DNA from: an uncultured Muribaculaceae bacterium
GTDB lineage: Bacteria > Bacteroidota > Bacteroidia > Bacteroidales > Muribaculaceae
Length of the DNA: 64,000 bases
Reading direction: 5' to 3'
Assembly (NCBI GenBank): GCA_910583525.1
Contig: CAJTXL010000002.1
Location: 1-64,000 of the forward strand
The position numbers and the translations under genes were made by a program. The notes beneath the pieces were generated by a model. The model was not told where the DNA came from and did not search any database. It was given only the letters and a program-made list of their open reading frames with translations. Numbering within the stretch: the first letter of the stretch is position 1; each line of letters starts with the position of its first letter. Positions 1 through 7,787 of the stretch are shown here, one piece after another.

Positions 1-31
1 CATAGTTATTTCTCTTATTTTCCTTTGATTA

Positions 32-67
32 CAAAGTTACGAAAAATATTTGAATCGGGTAGCCAAA
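32..67 (-). promoter_or_regulatory. Bacteroides-type promoter of a gene leaving the left edge
   Basis: On the minus strand TAACTTTG (32-39) matches the Bacteroides -7 consensus TAnnTTTG exactly. A TTTG at 64-67 could be the -33 element, but the 24-nt spacing is longer than the usual 19-21. An ATG on the minus strand occupies positions 1-3, so a gene probably starts there and runs out of the window. Its identity cannot be seen. A short direct repeat, GGTAGCCAAA (58-67 and again from 69), lies just upstream. Confidence 0.4.
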
Positions 68-208
68 GGGTAGCCAAAAACAACAAAATAAGGGCTTATT
101 TTTATAGCTAAAGGAAAACGGAGTTTGTGTAATACCCTGATTTATACTACACTTAATTTCTGATGATTTCCTATACAAATACGGTTTAGTGCCTGTTCTG
201 GGCACCAC

Positions 209-242
209 AAATAGCTGCTAATCGAAAGATTTTCAGCTATTT
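209..242. terminator. Hairpin at the end of the decayed nuclease gene
   Basis: A perfect 9-bp stem, AAATAGCTG (209-217) with CAGCTATTT (234-242), has a 16-nt loop and is followed on the plus strand by TTTTG. It looks like an intrinsic terminator for plus-strand transcription, but no plus-strand gene ends here. It overlaps the 3' end of the minus-strand pseudogene, so its role is uncertain. Confidence 0.25.
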
Positions 243-790
243 TTTTGTTGGGTAGTTAAAGGGCGACCAGGCGCCACACGGCTGTATATGGCGCATAGGA
301 TTATTCCGATGGATGGGTTCTCGTCTTTGCCTCTTTCTAATCTGTCAAGCAATGAGAGATAGACATTCATCTTGCCCACATATTCCGGCTGGAATTCAGA
401 AATTTTCAGGTCAATGGCGACGAGCGACCGCAGTCCTCGATGAAAGAAGAGCATATCAACCTTGTAGTCCTTGCCATTATAGGATAGCACGTGTTGATTG
501 CCGATGTATGTGAATCCCTGTCCGAGTTCCAAAAGGAATTGTTTGATTTTCTCGACCAACCGCCGTTCAAGTTCCAATTCAAGAAGTGGTTCGGTCACAC
601 CGAGAAATCCCATGCAGTAGGGTCCTTAAATACTTCATTAGCATATGCGGCCTGATTTTGCCGACCTCCCAGTGCATTTCGTTGGATGTGCCGACAATCG
701 AGCGGGCAACTTTATTTCTCACCGCCTCAATAACTGCAACAGGCTGTTGCAGTATTTCATTATAATTTGATTCTTCCGAAACTGATATGA
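233..790 (-). pseudogene. Decayed DUF1016/YhcG-type PD-(D/E)XK nuclease
   Basis: The open piece at 233-613 encodes 126 residues typical of the C-terminal nuclease domain of DUF1016 (YhcG) proteins: ELERRLVEKIKQFLLELGQG, then YKVDMLFFHRGL, VAIDLKISEFQPEYVGKMN and NPSIGIILC. The usual Asp...Asp-x-Lys residues of the PD-(D/E)XK core are visible in VDMLF and IDLK. Upstream in another frame (about 635-790) an N-terminal remnant reads VIEAVRNKVARSIVG followed by MHWEVGK. The middle of the protein is missing, the join near AYANEVFKDP is frameshifted relative to LGVTEP, and the C-terminus diverges after IILC. No intact start is visible. DUF1016 proteins are nuclease-fold proteins often carried in variable regions, so this looks like a relic of an earlier insertion. 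I am confident that it is broken and of the family; the exact upper boundary is approximate. Confidence 0.7.
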
Positions 791-920
791 TGTATCCATG
801 GAGTCAATAAGGCTGATCAATTATTTCCTGTCCTCGTCGTTGATGCTGCGGTGATGGGCGAAGGCTTTGTATCTTTTCGTGGGTGTGTTTTTGCTTTGGG
901 TGGCGGATGTACTGCCATAT

Positions 921-1655
921 CTAATTATTTTTGCCCAACACTTTTTCTATAGACTTAAATGCGACGTTGAAATTTATATCGTCCGAGGGCAGTGACTTTG
1001 AGCTGATAACCGGAGTATATGCAACGAGTATAGCATCAATCGATGGATTATATTGCATAGCCACACCGTAGTCTATCTGGGGATTGCTAATTTCTCCATA
1101 GCAATGTAGAAGGATTGCAGAGTATTCTTCTTCATCCACTTTTATAGGAATATACCTCTCCATAAGAAAGTCGCCAAGTTGGTCGGCCGTATAGATGCTA
1201 CATACAACTACGCTTGTAGATAGTTCTCCATTTTCGAATACAAAAAGTTTTACCGGCGCGTTGTAGGAATGGGTTTGATACATAAGGTTGTTGGAGTCCT
1301 CAAACTGGGGTGTTCCATATTTTGCTTTTATAGTAGCTTTTGAAGCACCCCATTCTAAACAAGGTTCTTCATAAATATTGTATCTGGGCTTAACTTCAAC
1401 GTAAAACATTTGATTTGTAGTCGTTGATTTCACAATGGTTTTACCGACATATTGACCTGTAATCACATTGCTCTTGATAGTTGCGACAAACTCATTTTCT
1501 GAGTTCCACATTAAATCATCGTCAGTCAGAGACTCAATATACTGAGTCTCTCCTTGATACATCGTATATGTTGTAGGCAAGGGGGCATCATCTTTGCAGG
1601 AAATGAGTGTGAGCATTGCTGTAAGCAGCATTATGAGTGAAAACTCTTTTTTCAT
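921..1655 (-). CDS. Hypothetical lipoprotein
   Basis: A 244-residue protein with a signal peptide ending in a lipobox (LTLISC, Cys20), followed by acidic Lys-Asp-Asp residues, so it is predicted to be lipidated and possibly surface-exposed. Residues about 30-90 look like a short Ig-like beta domain (the VATIKSNVITGQYVGKTIV stretch resembles bacterial Big_2 repeats). The rest is unrecognised. The gene stands alone, downstream of an exact -7 box at 1709-1716, and has no obvious functional link to the neighbouring PUL. The base composition of this stretch (AT-rich) differs from the GC-rich PUL genes to its right, consistent with a variable region. The function is unknown. Confidence 0.75.
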   Translation of the reverse strand: MKKEFSLIMLLTAMLTLISCKDDAPLPTTYTMYQGETQYIESLTDDDLMWNSENEFVATIKSNVITGQYVGKTIVKSTTTNQMFYVEVKPRYNIYEEPCLEWGASKATIKAKYGTPQFEDSNNLMYQTHSYNAPVKLFVFENGELSTSVVVCSIYTADQLGDFLMERYIPIKVDEEEYSAILLHCYGEISNPQIDYGVAMQYNPSIDAILVAYTPVISSKSLPSDDINFNVAFKSIEKVLGKNN

Positions 1656-1708
1656 TGCAGTACTGTTGTTTTATCGGTTTATCATGGACAAGTTTTGCCC
1701 TAATCAGG

Positions 1709-1716
1709 CAAAGCTA
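1709..1716 (-). promoter_or_regulatory. -7 promoter box (TAGCTTTG)
   Basis: TAGCTTTG on the minus strand matches the Bacteroides TAnnTTTG -7 consensus exactly and lies 53 nt upstream of the lipoprotein ATG at 1655. No clear TTTG is found at the -33 position, so this is a candidate only. Confidence 0.4.
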
Positions 1717-1749
1717 CAAAAAGGCTGTGTCAGATACGAATATATCCTT

Positions 1750-2292
1750 TTAGTCTACCATGATATCTTGCATGGTATAGGCATTGAAGGTGGTGCCTTG
1801 TTGGATTTTAGGCATGCTTCCTTTCATGCATCCGCTAATTATTCCAAGAGGGAAAAAGATGACGGAAAGGGCTATCACTCCCCCGAGTCTGCTGCCACCG
1901 CTTTTGCAGCTGCTGAGCCGTAGCGACACCCGTTTGTTGTCGATGGTTTTGGTGGTTGCATGTGTAAGGCATATTTTTCCGGCTTTGCCCCAGGAGCCGT
2001 TGGGGTCTATTGAAAATTCAATGAAGGCCGGGGTTCCTGCTTTTATCAGCACGTGTGAACCATCGGCCGAATAGACATCTGTCTCTACCGTCGCCGGAAT
2101 GATTCCGGTGTCGGCTTTGTCATTGGTCTTGAATGTCTCGTTGACGCGAAGCATTAATTGTGTGGTGCTTTCTAACAATTTGCTCCGGTCGGATGTTGTC
2201 TGGGCTACTGATTCTAACGGGCAACAGAATACAAGCACCGCAATGAGTATGCTTGATATTATGCGTTTGAGCCATTCGGTTATATGATTCAT
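1750..2292 (-). CDS. Hypothetical exported protein
   Basis: A 180-residue protein starting MNHITEWLKR. The first in-frame ATG (2322) is rejected because a canonical promoter overlaps it (-7 box at 2320-2327). An N-terminal hydrophobic segment (residues about 10-28, ending SVAQ) is a signal peptide. The middle (about 65-125) is a beta-rich region with ADGSHVLIKAGTPAFIEF and conserved-looking Gly/Lys-rich turns. A second hydrophobic stretch near residues 140-160 (GGVIALSVIFFPLGIISG) is followed by a short tail, PKIQQGTTFNAYTMQDI, which resembles the lumenal ends of small Bacteroidales periplasmic proteins. I do not recognise a named family. It is transcribed alone. Confidence 0.65.
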   Translation of the reverse strand: MNHITEWLKRIISSILIAVLVFCCPLESVAQTTSDRSKLLESTTQLMLRVNETFKTNDKADTGIIPATVETDVYSADGSHVLIKAGTPAFIEFSIDPNGSWGKAGKICLTHATTKTIDNKRVSLRLSSCKSGGSRLGGVIALSVIFFPLGIISGCMKGSMPKIQQGTTFNAYTMQDIMVD

Positions 2293-2319
2293 GTGTCTGC
2301 GGTGTTGATTGGTTCGGTG

Positions 2320-2350
2320 CAAATTTAATCATATTTCGCCGATTGGCAAA
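2320..2350 (-). promoter_or_regulatory. Canonical Bacteroides promoter
   Basis: On the minus strand TTTG (2347-2350) is separated by exactly 19 nt from TAAATTTG (2320-2327), matching the -33/-7 consensus for the Bacteroides primary sigma factor. It lies 27 nt upstream of the ATG at 2292 and decides the start of that gene. Confidence 0.65.
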
Positions 2351-2367
2351 TTATTGTCCTTTCATTG

Positions 2368-2384
2368 TTGGGGGCATCCCCCGA
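2368..2384 (-). terminator. Possible weak terminator after the FecR gene
   Basis: A short GC-rich hairpin, TTGGGGG-cat-CCCCCGA (2368-2374 with 2378-2384), lies 18 nt beyond the FecR stop codon and just before the next promoter. There is no clear U-tract on the minus strand, so termination is only suggested by position. Confidence 0.3.
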
Positions 2385-2401
2385 ATGAACATGTGGGCAT
2401 G

Positions 2402-3421
2402 CTATTGTGCCGGCGGTGCACTGACGTAGACTACGGTGCGTTGTGCCGAGTCTGTTTTCTGCGCCGGCACACAGCTCATGGGTACGCCTATTTCGAGCAG
2501 ATGCAGGATGTCGTGTATGCTTTCGCCGCATAGTGTGGCGTGTAAGCGTTTGTTTGCGAGGGCGGAATCCTCTATCACGAAATCGACGGGATAGATTTGC
2601 GAGATACGTGCGAGTACGGCGTCGAGGCGGTCGTTGTCGAACATCAGTTTGCCGTCTTTCCATGAGCACCATTTTTCGAGTCCTGTGCTATGTGTTATCT
2701 CGGCTGTGTTCTCGTTGATGCAGAGGCGTTCGCCGGGCGATAGCTCGAAATGTCGGCGGTCGCCGACGTTGACACCTACATGCCCGTCGACCAGTGTGAC
2801 ATCGACGGGAGAGCCTGTGTAGGCGTTGACGTTGAATGCCGTGCCTGTGGCCGTAACATCGATGTCGCCGGTGCGGACTATGAAAGGATGGCGCTTGTCG
2901 GCGTTTACCTCAAAATATGCTTCGCCGGTGAGCGCTACGAGCCTTTGGTCGCCGTCGAACATGACCGGGTATTCGAGCGTGCTGTTGGAGTTGAGCCATA
3001 CGTGCGAGCCGTCGGGCAGTTTTGTCTGCAACAGTCCGCCGAAAGGCGCTGAAATGCTTAGCATCGGAGTTTCGGCTTCGGCCGGAGTGCGCAGCAGCAG
3101 CCAGCCGATGGCGACGCACAGCGGTAATACCATGGCAGCGGCGAAACGCAGCGCAAACAGTCGGAGGTCGAAGCTGTGCCGCATTTTGCGGTGAATCCGT
3201 TTGAGAGCCAGCTCTACATTGACCGATGCCGGGTTGAACGCAGGCTCAAGGACTTCGAACAGGGCTCGCTTCTGCTCGAATATACGACGGTTCTCCGAGT
3301 CGGCAGCGACCCATTCTTCGAGCAAGGATGTCTCGTGAGCGTCGGCCGCACCTCTGAGCACTTTCTCGATTATGTTGTCGAGTTCGGGCGATAACTCGTT
3401 ATTGTATGTTTCGGTGTCCAT
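2402..3421 (-). CDS. FecR-family anti-sigma factor of PUL1
   Basis: A 339-residue inner-membrane anti-sigma factor. Residues 1-85 form the cytoplasmic N-terminal region that would bind the sigma factor, and a single membrane helix spans about 89-110. The FecR domain follows at about 125-225 (APFGGLLQTKLPDGSHVWLN, then LTGEAYFEV). A DUF4974-type C-terminal domain lies at about 255-335 (KLMFDNDRLDAVLARISQIY). The family senses an occupied TonB transducer through the transducer's STN domain and then releases an ECF sigma factor. It starts 1 nt after the stop of the ECF sigma gene, so the pair is co-transcribed. The SusC of this locus carries an STN domain and is the natural partner, although it is encoded about 17 kb upstream at the other end of the PUL. 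Confidence 0.9.
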   Translation of the reverse strand: MDTETYNNELSPELDNIIEKVLRGAADAHETSLLEEWVAADSENRRIFEQKRALFEVLEPAFNPASVNVELALKRIHRKMRHSFDLRLFALRFAAAMVLPLCVAIGWLLLRTPAEAETPMLSISAPFGGLLQTKLPDGSHVWLNSNSTLEYPVMFDGDQRLVALTGEAYFEVNADKRHPFIVRTGDIDVTATGTAFNVNAYTGSPVDVTLVDGHVGVNVGDRRHFELSPGERLCINENTAEITHSTGLEKWCSWKDGKLMFDNDRLDAVLARISQIYPVDFVIEDSALANKRLHATLCGESIHDILHLLEIGVPMSCVPAQKTDSAQRTVVYVSAPPAQ

Positions 3422-3422
3422 G

Positions 3423-4013
3423 TCAGTTTGAGAGTAGGAATATTAAGATAATCGACCAATAACGGTTGAGAATTCTGCGAAAATGCGATTTTGCGCGTGC
3501 TATGCGGTCTTCGACCGTGCGCACGGAGATGCCGAGGGCAATTGCTATTTCGGCATATTTCATGCCTTTATGGCGGCTCATGAACCATGCCTCGAATTCG
3601 TTTTTGCCCAAAGTGGCCTCTGCCGATGCGAGGAGTCTGGCGAGGTCGCTGTACAGCAAGGGCCGCGTGGCATCGTCGTCGAGCGTATATGGCAGCATTG
3701 TAAGATATTCCGAGCTGTAGCGCTGCGCTATGGAGCGGTGGTGGAGCTCGTTGAGGCAGGCGTTCTGTGCGCTTCTGATAAGGTAGGATTTGAGGTTTGA
3801 GATGTCTGGCAGGCCGTCGCGCTGCTCCCATATGTTCAAGAAGACAGACTGGGCCACGTCTTCGCAGTCTTCGCGCCGTCCGAGGAACTGGCTGCAGAAC
3901 ATCACCACATCGACATAGTACTTTCGGAAAATGCAGTCGAAAGCACGACGGTCGCCTTGGCGGAGACCGTCCAACAACAGGGCGTTGTCGAGTTTTGTGC
4001 TTTCGTTGCGCAT
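3423..4013 (-). CDS. ECF RNA polymerase sigma factor of PUL1
   Basis: A 196-residue sigma-70-like ECF factor starting MRNESTKLDN. The sigma2 region (about 25-95) has FDCIFRKYYVDVVMFC, the DCEDVAQSVFLNIWEQR core and a LKSYLIRSAQNACLNELHHR helix. The sigma4 helix-turn-helix is at about 140-190 (MKYAEIAIALGISVRTVEDR). An in-frame extension would lengthen it to 467 residues across the GH97 gene, but that stretch is Arg/Pro-rich shadow sequence, so the internal ATG at 4013 is chosen. It lies 23 nt downstream of GH97 and 1 nt before FecR. Its predicted role is to transcribe PUL1 when the SusC transducer is occupied. Finding it at the 3' end of the PUL rather than directly upstream of SusC is unusual. 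Confidence 0.9.
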   Translation of the reverse strand: MRNESTKLDNALLLDGLRQGDRRAFDCIFRKYYVDVVMFCSQFLGRREDCEDVAQSVFLNIWEQRDGLPDISNLKSYLIRSAQNACLNELHHRSIAQRYSSEYLTMLPYTLDDDATRPLLYSDLARLLASAEATLGKNEFEAWFMSRHKGMKYAEIAIALGISVRTVEDRIARAKSHFRRILNRYWSIILIFLLSN

Positions 4014-4036
4014 TTTGGTTGCTGTATAATAGCTCT

Positions 4037-6001
4037 TTATTTTGCGGTGAAACGTGCGGCGAAGCCACCGCCGGGGGCGAGGTGTATGGTCTTTGTCGTG
4101 CCGGCGGTTTCTTTGACGCGGCGGTAGTCGTTGGCGTCGCGGTGGGCGTTGACGCCGTCGAGGTACCAGTCGGCTTGGTATGTGCCTTCGGGCAGGAAGG
4201 AGAGGTCGACGGTGATGTCGCGCGGCGTCCAGTTTGTGATGCCTCCGAGCCACCAGTCGTTGCCTTTGCGGCGCGCGGTGACGCAGTATTCGCCCATTTG
4301 GCCGTCGAGGACTATGGTCTCGTCCCAGACGGTGGGTATTGCGGCGATGTAGTCGGTGCATTCCTGTTCGCGCTCGTAGTTTGTGGGGGCGTCGCAGAGC
4401 ATGTTCAGAGGAGAGTCGAAGACGGCGTATAGGCCGAGCTGATGGCAGCGTGTGCCTTGGCTCATGGGTTGTGTTACACTTCCGTGGTAGCTGTCGCGTG
4501 TGCCGTTGCGCATTGCGCCTTGGGTGTAGTCCATCGGGCCTCCGGCCTGACGGATGAAGGGCGCATAAGTATCGTAACCTACCTGGTCGAGGTTTATGTC
4601 GGCCCATTTGAGCTGTTCGAGGCCGTTTACGCCTTCGGTGTTGAGCACGTTGGGCCAGCGGCGGTTGATGCCTGCCGGGATGTGGTAGCCGTGGAGATCG
4701 AGCACAAGGTGATGGTCGGCGGCGACTTTGGCGGCGCGGTCGACGAACTCTTCGACGGCCTGGTCGTTGCGGTCGAAGAAATCGACTTTGAAGCCCTTGA
4801 CACCCATGTCGGCGTAGTGCTTGCATACGGCTTCGAGGTCTTTCTCAAAGGGCACATAGCCGGCCCAGAGGATGATGCCTACGCCTCGGTCGGCGGCGTA
4901 TCTGACAAGGCCGGGCATGTCTATCTGCGGCACGACGCTGAAGAGTTCGCCGCAACCGGGCACGCTCCAGCCGTCGTCCATGATGATGTATTCGATGCCG
5001 TTTTTGGCGGCGAAGTCGATGTAGTATTTGTATGTGTCGTTGTTTACGCCGGCTTCGAAGTCTACACCGATGAGGTTCCAGTTGTTCCACCAGTCCCAAG
5101 CCACTTTGCCGGGTTTAATCCATGAAATGTCGTCGATTTGTGAGGGCGCGCCGAGCTGATATGTGAGTTGGCTCTGTGCGAGGTCTTTGTCCTCGTCGCC
5201 GATGATGGCTATGCGCCAGGGCAGGGTGCGCGCGCCGTCGAGCCGGGCGATGTAGTCTTCGCGTTCTTCGACTATTTTCTGTATGTTGATGTATCCGCCT
5301 ATGCTCTCTTTCTTGGGGTAGCGCGGCAGCACGCCTTTGAGTGTGGTTCCGTCACCGCCGAGCAGATAGAGGCCCGGGTAGCGGCTTTGGTCGCTCTCGG
5401 TGAGGAGTATTTTGACATCGTCGGCAGGCTCGATGGCTACGGGCAGGAATGCCATCCGCTTGGGGTCGAGTTTTGAAAGAGCTGTTTGCTCGTATTTGTT
5501 CTCGAAGGAGCTGAAAAACTGTGTTTCGATGCTTGTGCAGCGGTCGGGCCGGATATATCCGACGGTGGTTTTTGCATCATCGACGAAAGTATAGGCCACT
5601 TTTTCATCGACTACGTTCACGGGCTTTTTGCCTGTGTATTCCCAACGGTATGCCAAGCCGTCGTTGTAGGCGCGGAATTCGATTTTCCAGTCCTTGTCGG
5701 CGGTCAATGTGAGTTGGTTGTAGCGGTCGGCAATGGATGTCGCGCGGTAGAGGGGCGACATGACAGTGGCATCGACGCTTTTGGTTTTGGGCGCTTTTGC
5801 CGTGCTGACGGTCTTGCCGTTTTCAAGCTCGATGGCGGCAGAGCCTGTGAAGAGGGCCTTGCCGTTGAACGATACAGTGTAGTCGAGTTTGTCGCTTACG
5901 GTTGCCGTGACGGCGCCGTCGGGCGAGGCGAGGGTGTAGTCTCGTGCCGTTGCCGACAGGCACATTGCCGAGAGAAGGAGCGGAAGAATTACTTTTTTCA
6001 T
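4037..6001 (-). CDS. GH97 alpha-glycosidase, probably the retaining alpha-galactosidase type
   Basis: A 654-residue secreted enzyme with a signal peptide (about 1-19). The N-terminal GH97 beta-sandwich (about 20-285) has YTLASPDGAVTATVS. The catalytic TIM barrel (about 290-560) has VAWDWWNNWNL, EYIIMDDGWS and GVKGFKVDFFDRND. A C-terminal beta-sandwich ends at GGGFAARF. GH97 contains inverting alpha-glucosidases (SusB type, paired Glu) and retaining alpha-galactosidases that use an Asp nucleophile. Here Asp407 in KVDFF fits the retaining nucleophile and Glu456 in NTEGVNG is a candidate acid/base residue, so alpha-galactosidase is favoured (inference from family knowledge). It would work in the periplasm, removing terminal alpha-linked sugars after import. 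It follows the GH123-like gene by 36 nt in the PUL1 operon. Confidence 0.9.
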   Translation of the reverse strand: MKKVILPLLLSAMCLSATARDYTLASPDGAVTATVSDKLDYTVSFNGKALFTGSAAIELENGKTVSTAKAPKTKSVDATVMSPLYRATSIADRYNQLTLTADKDWKIEFRAYNDGLAYRWEYTGKKPVNVVDEKVAYTFVDDAKTTVGYIRPDRCTSIETQFFSSFENKYEQTALSKLDPKRMAFLPVAIEPADDVKILLTESDQSRYPGLYLLGGDGTTLKGVLPRYPKKESIGGYINIQKIVEEREDYIARLDGARTLPWRIAIIGDEDKDLAQSQLTYQLGAPSQIDDISWIKPGKVAWDWWNNWNLIGVDFEAGVNNDTYKYYIDFAAKNGIEYIIMDDGWSVPGCGELFSVVPQIDMPGLVRYAADRGVGIILWAGYVPFEKDLEAVCKHYADMGVKGFKVDFFDRNDQAVEEFVDRAAKVAADHHLVLDLHGYHIPAGINRRWPNVLNTEGVNGLEQLKWADINLDQVGYDTYAPFIRQAGGPMDYTQGAMRNGTRDSYHGSVTQPMSQGTRCHQLGLYAVFDSPLNMLCDAPTNYEREQECTDYIAAIPTVWDETIVLDGQMGEYCVTARRKGNDWWLGGITNWTPRDITVDLSFLPEGTYQADWYLDGVNAHRDANDYRRVKETAGTTKTIHLAPGGGFAARFTAK

Positions 6002-6037
6002 CGGTGGTATTATTGGTTGGGGTAAAGTTACGATTTT

Positions 6038-7786
6038 TTAGCGTGAAAGCAATGTTATGCTCTCTGAAAGTTCGTTGATTATGTCAGCCGACGGTACAGT
6101 GGCGCTCATACCGATGTTGCGGATGGGCGCGAGTGCGTTTTCGAGGCGTTCGAGGCGTTCATGGTCGCCCGTCGCACTGAAATATGCACGCAATATACGT
6201 ATTTTCTCGCTGAGCTGCACGCCCTCTACGAAGCGCTCGTAGCGCACCGACGAGCGACCGTCGGGGTAGATGAAGTAGGTGTCGCCTGGTCCGAACATGC
6301 GCCATCGGGTATCGGTGAGCGGCGTGTTGTTCCAATTCTGAAAAGACCAATGCAGATAGCCGTCGTAGCCCGTTGCTGTGCTGTAGAGCGGGAGATAGGC
6401 TCCGTCGGCAGGGTCGTTGTTGCTGAATTGGCTCGGGGTCGGGTCGGCGCAGCATGTATATTTCAGGCTGACCATGCCTTTTTTGCGGCGGCGCTGTAGT
6501 TCCTCTTCGGTGAAATAACTGTCGCGGCCGAGACTATAGATGTCAAGACTATTGACAAGCTCGGAATGGTATACGCCTGCAAGCCCCGTTTTAAAGTCGG
6601 GAGCGGCTTCGCGGAGCACAGCAAGGGCGTCGAGCATCTGGTCGAGGCCGCGCTCGTCCATAAAGATATAAGACTTTTCGAACCAGCCTTTTTCTTTGAG
6701 GTGCTTTTCGAGCGACTGGAGCGCCGACTTCCACAGCTCTTTGTACTGCGGAGAAGATGTGGGCGCATCGAGGAACGCGTATTCGCCGGTTGTGTGGTCG
6801 ATATAGCGGAATTTGAGTTCCCATGGCACCATAGTGAAGCATTCGATTGCCTTGTCGATGCCCTGCGAGGCCATGAATTCGACATATCGGTCGAAGACGG
6901 TGTAGTCGAAGCTCCATTTGCCGTCGGGTTCGCGGACGGTCTCTACCATAGGCTCGAATTTGTCGTTGCTCTGCTCTCCCCAGGGTTCGTAGAACAGGAT
7001 GGTTGTCACGGCTTTCTGTCCGGCGCGTGCCATCTGCCGGGCGTATGGCTTTAGGAGTTCGAGGTGCTCGTCGCTCCACGGCTCGACGCCGTAGTAGCGC
7101 GACACGGCGTATGGCTGCTGCCACAGGTCGAGGAAGAATGTGTAGTCCTTCGGGTCGGGCAGGGTGCGGTCGAGGACTTCTACCGTGAGTTTGATTTTTG
7201 CAAGGGTCTTGTCCTTGGCGGCGTCTTTTACCGACAGGGTGGCCGAGTATCTGCCCGGGGCGATGTCGCGCGGCACTTCGACGGTGCACCATACGGGCCG
7301 CACGCTGTTGGCCGGCATTTCGGCACTTGTGCCGGGCAGATCGATGATGTCGGCGACGGTGTATGCCGGGATGGTGTCGGGGTCGAAATAGCCGCAGGCG
7401 CGCACGTCGTTTGTCAGCACATAGCGCATCAGTGCGGCTTCGGAGCCGGGCATGGCGGCTTTCTTGCCGTTCTTTGCCTTGAACTCCGACAGTTCGGCCG
7501 TGAGCGGCCCGGTGTCTCTGCGGCTCGTGATGAGGGCTTCGAGGCCGAGCCGTTCGCCGCGCCATGCCGTGACGGCGGTGTCGGCGCATGTGGCCGTGGG
7601 CGGAGCGGCGAATTGGCGATAGTGCTTGTCTTTCGACACCCACGACAGCGTGAGCGCCTTTGCGGGCTTCTGCCATCCGGCGGCATCGACCGTGGACGTA
7701 TCGACAGGTTCGGAGTAGCCGTTGTCGGCAGCATTCATGGAGAAGGCCGCCAGGCCTGCGGCCGTGAGCAAGAGTGTTTTCAGCAT
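6038..7786 (-). CDS. GH123-like (DUF4091) beta-N-acetylgalactosaminidase
   Basis: A 582-residue secreted protein with a signal peptide (about 1-20). A beta-sandwich region (about 40-205) has GRYSATLSVKDA. A barrel domain (about 215-540) has FFLDLWQQPYAVSRYYGVEP and YEPWG. An adjacent Asp-Glu pair (Asp377-Glu378, in SYIFMDER) is followed by HWSFQNWNN near the end of the barrel. This arrangement matches DUF4091/GH123 enzymes, which release beta-linked GalNAc, notably from glycosphingolipid glycans, by substrate-assisted catalysis with the Asp-Glu pair. It starts 1 nt after the upstream gene's stop, so it is translationally coupled. Together with GH20, GH89 and GH97 it points to a host glycan. 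The family assignment is fairly sure; GalNAc specificity is inferred. Confidence 0.75.
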   Translation of the reverse strand: MLKTLLLTAAGLAAFSMNAADNGYSEPVDTSTVDAAGWQKPAKALTLSWVSKDKHYRQFAAPPTATCADTAVTAWRGERLGLEALITSRRDTGPLTAELSEFKAKNGKKAAMPGSEAALMRYVLTNDVRACGYFDPDTIPAYTVADIIDLPGTSAEMPANSVRPVWCTVEVPRDIAPGRYSATLSVKDAAKDKTLAKIKLTVEVLDRTLPDPKDYTFFLDLWQQPYAVSRYYGVEPWSDEHLELLKPYARQMARAGQKAVTTILFYEPWGEQSNDKFEPMVETVREPDGKWSFDYTVFDRYVEFMASQGIDKAIECFTMVPWELKFRYIDHTTGEYAFLDAPTSSPQYKELWKSALQSLEKHLKEKGWFEKSYIFMDERGLDQMLDALAVLREAAPDFKTGLAGVYHSELVNSLDIYSLGRDSYFTEEELQRRRKKGMVSLKYTCCADPTPSQFSNNDPADGAYLPLYSTATGYDGYLHWSFQNWNNTPLTDTRWRMFGPGDTYFIYPDGRSSVRYERFVEGVQLSEKIRILRAYFSATGDHERLERLENALAPIRNIGMSATVPSADIINELSESITLLSR

Positions 7787-7787
7787 A

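Noticed and set aside
4014..4826. N-terminal extension of the ECF sigma ORF to 467 residues
   Set aside because: The extra stretch is Arg/Pro/His-rich shadow translation of the GH97 gene; the sigma fold starts at the internal ATG at 4013.
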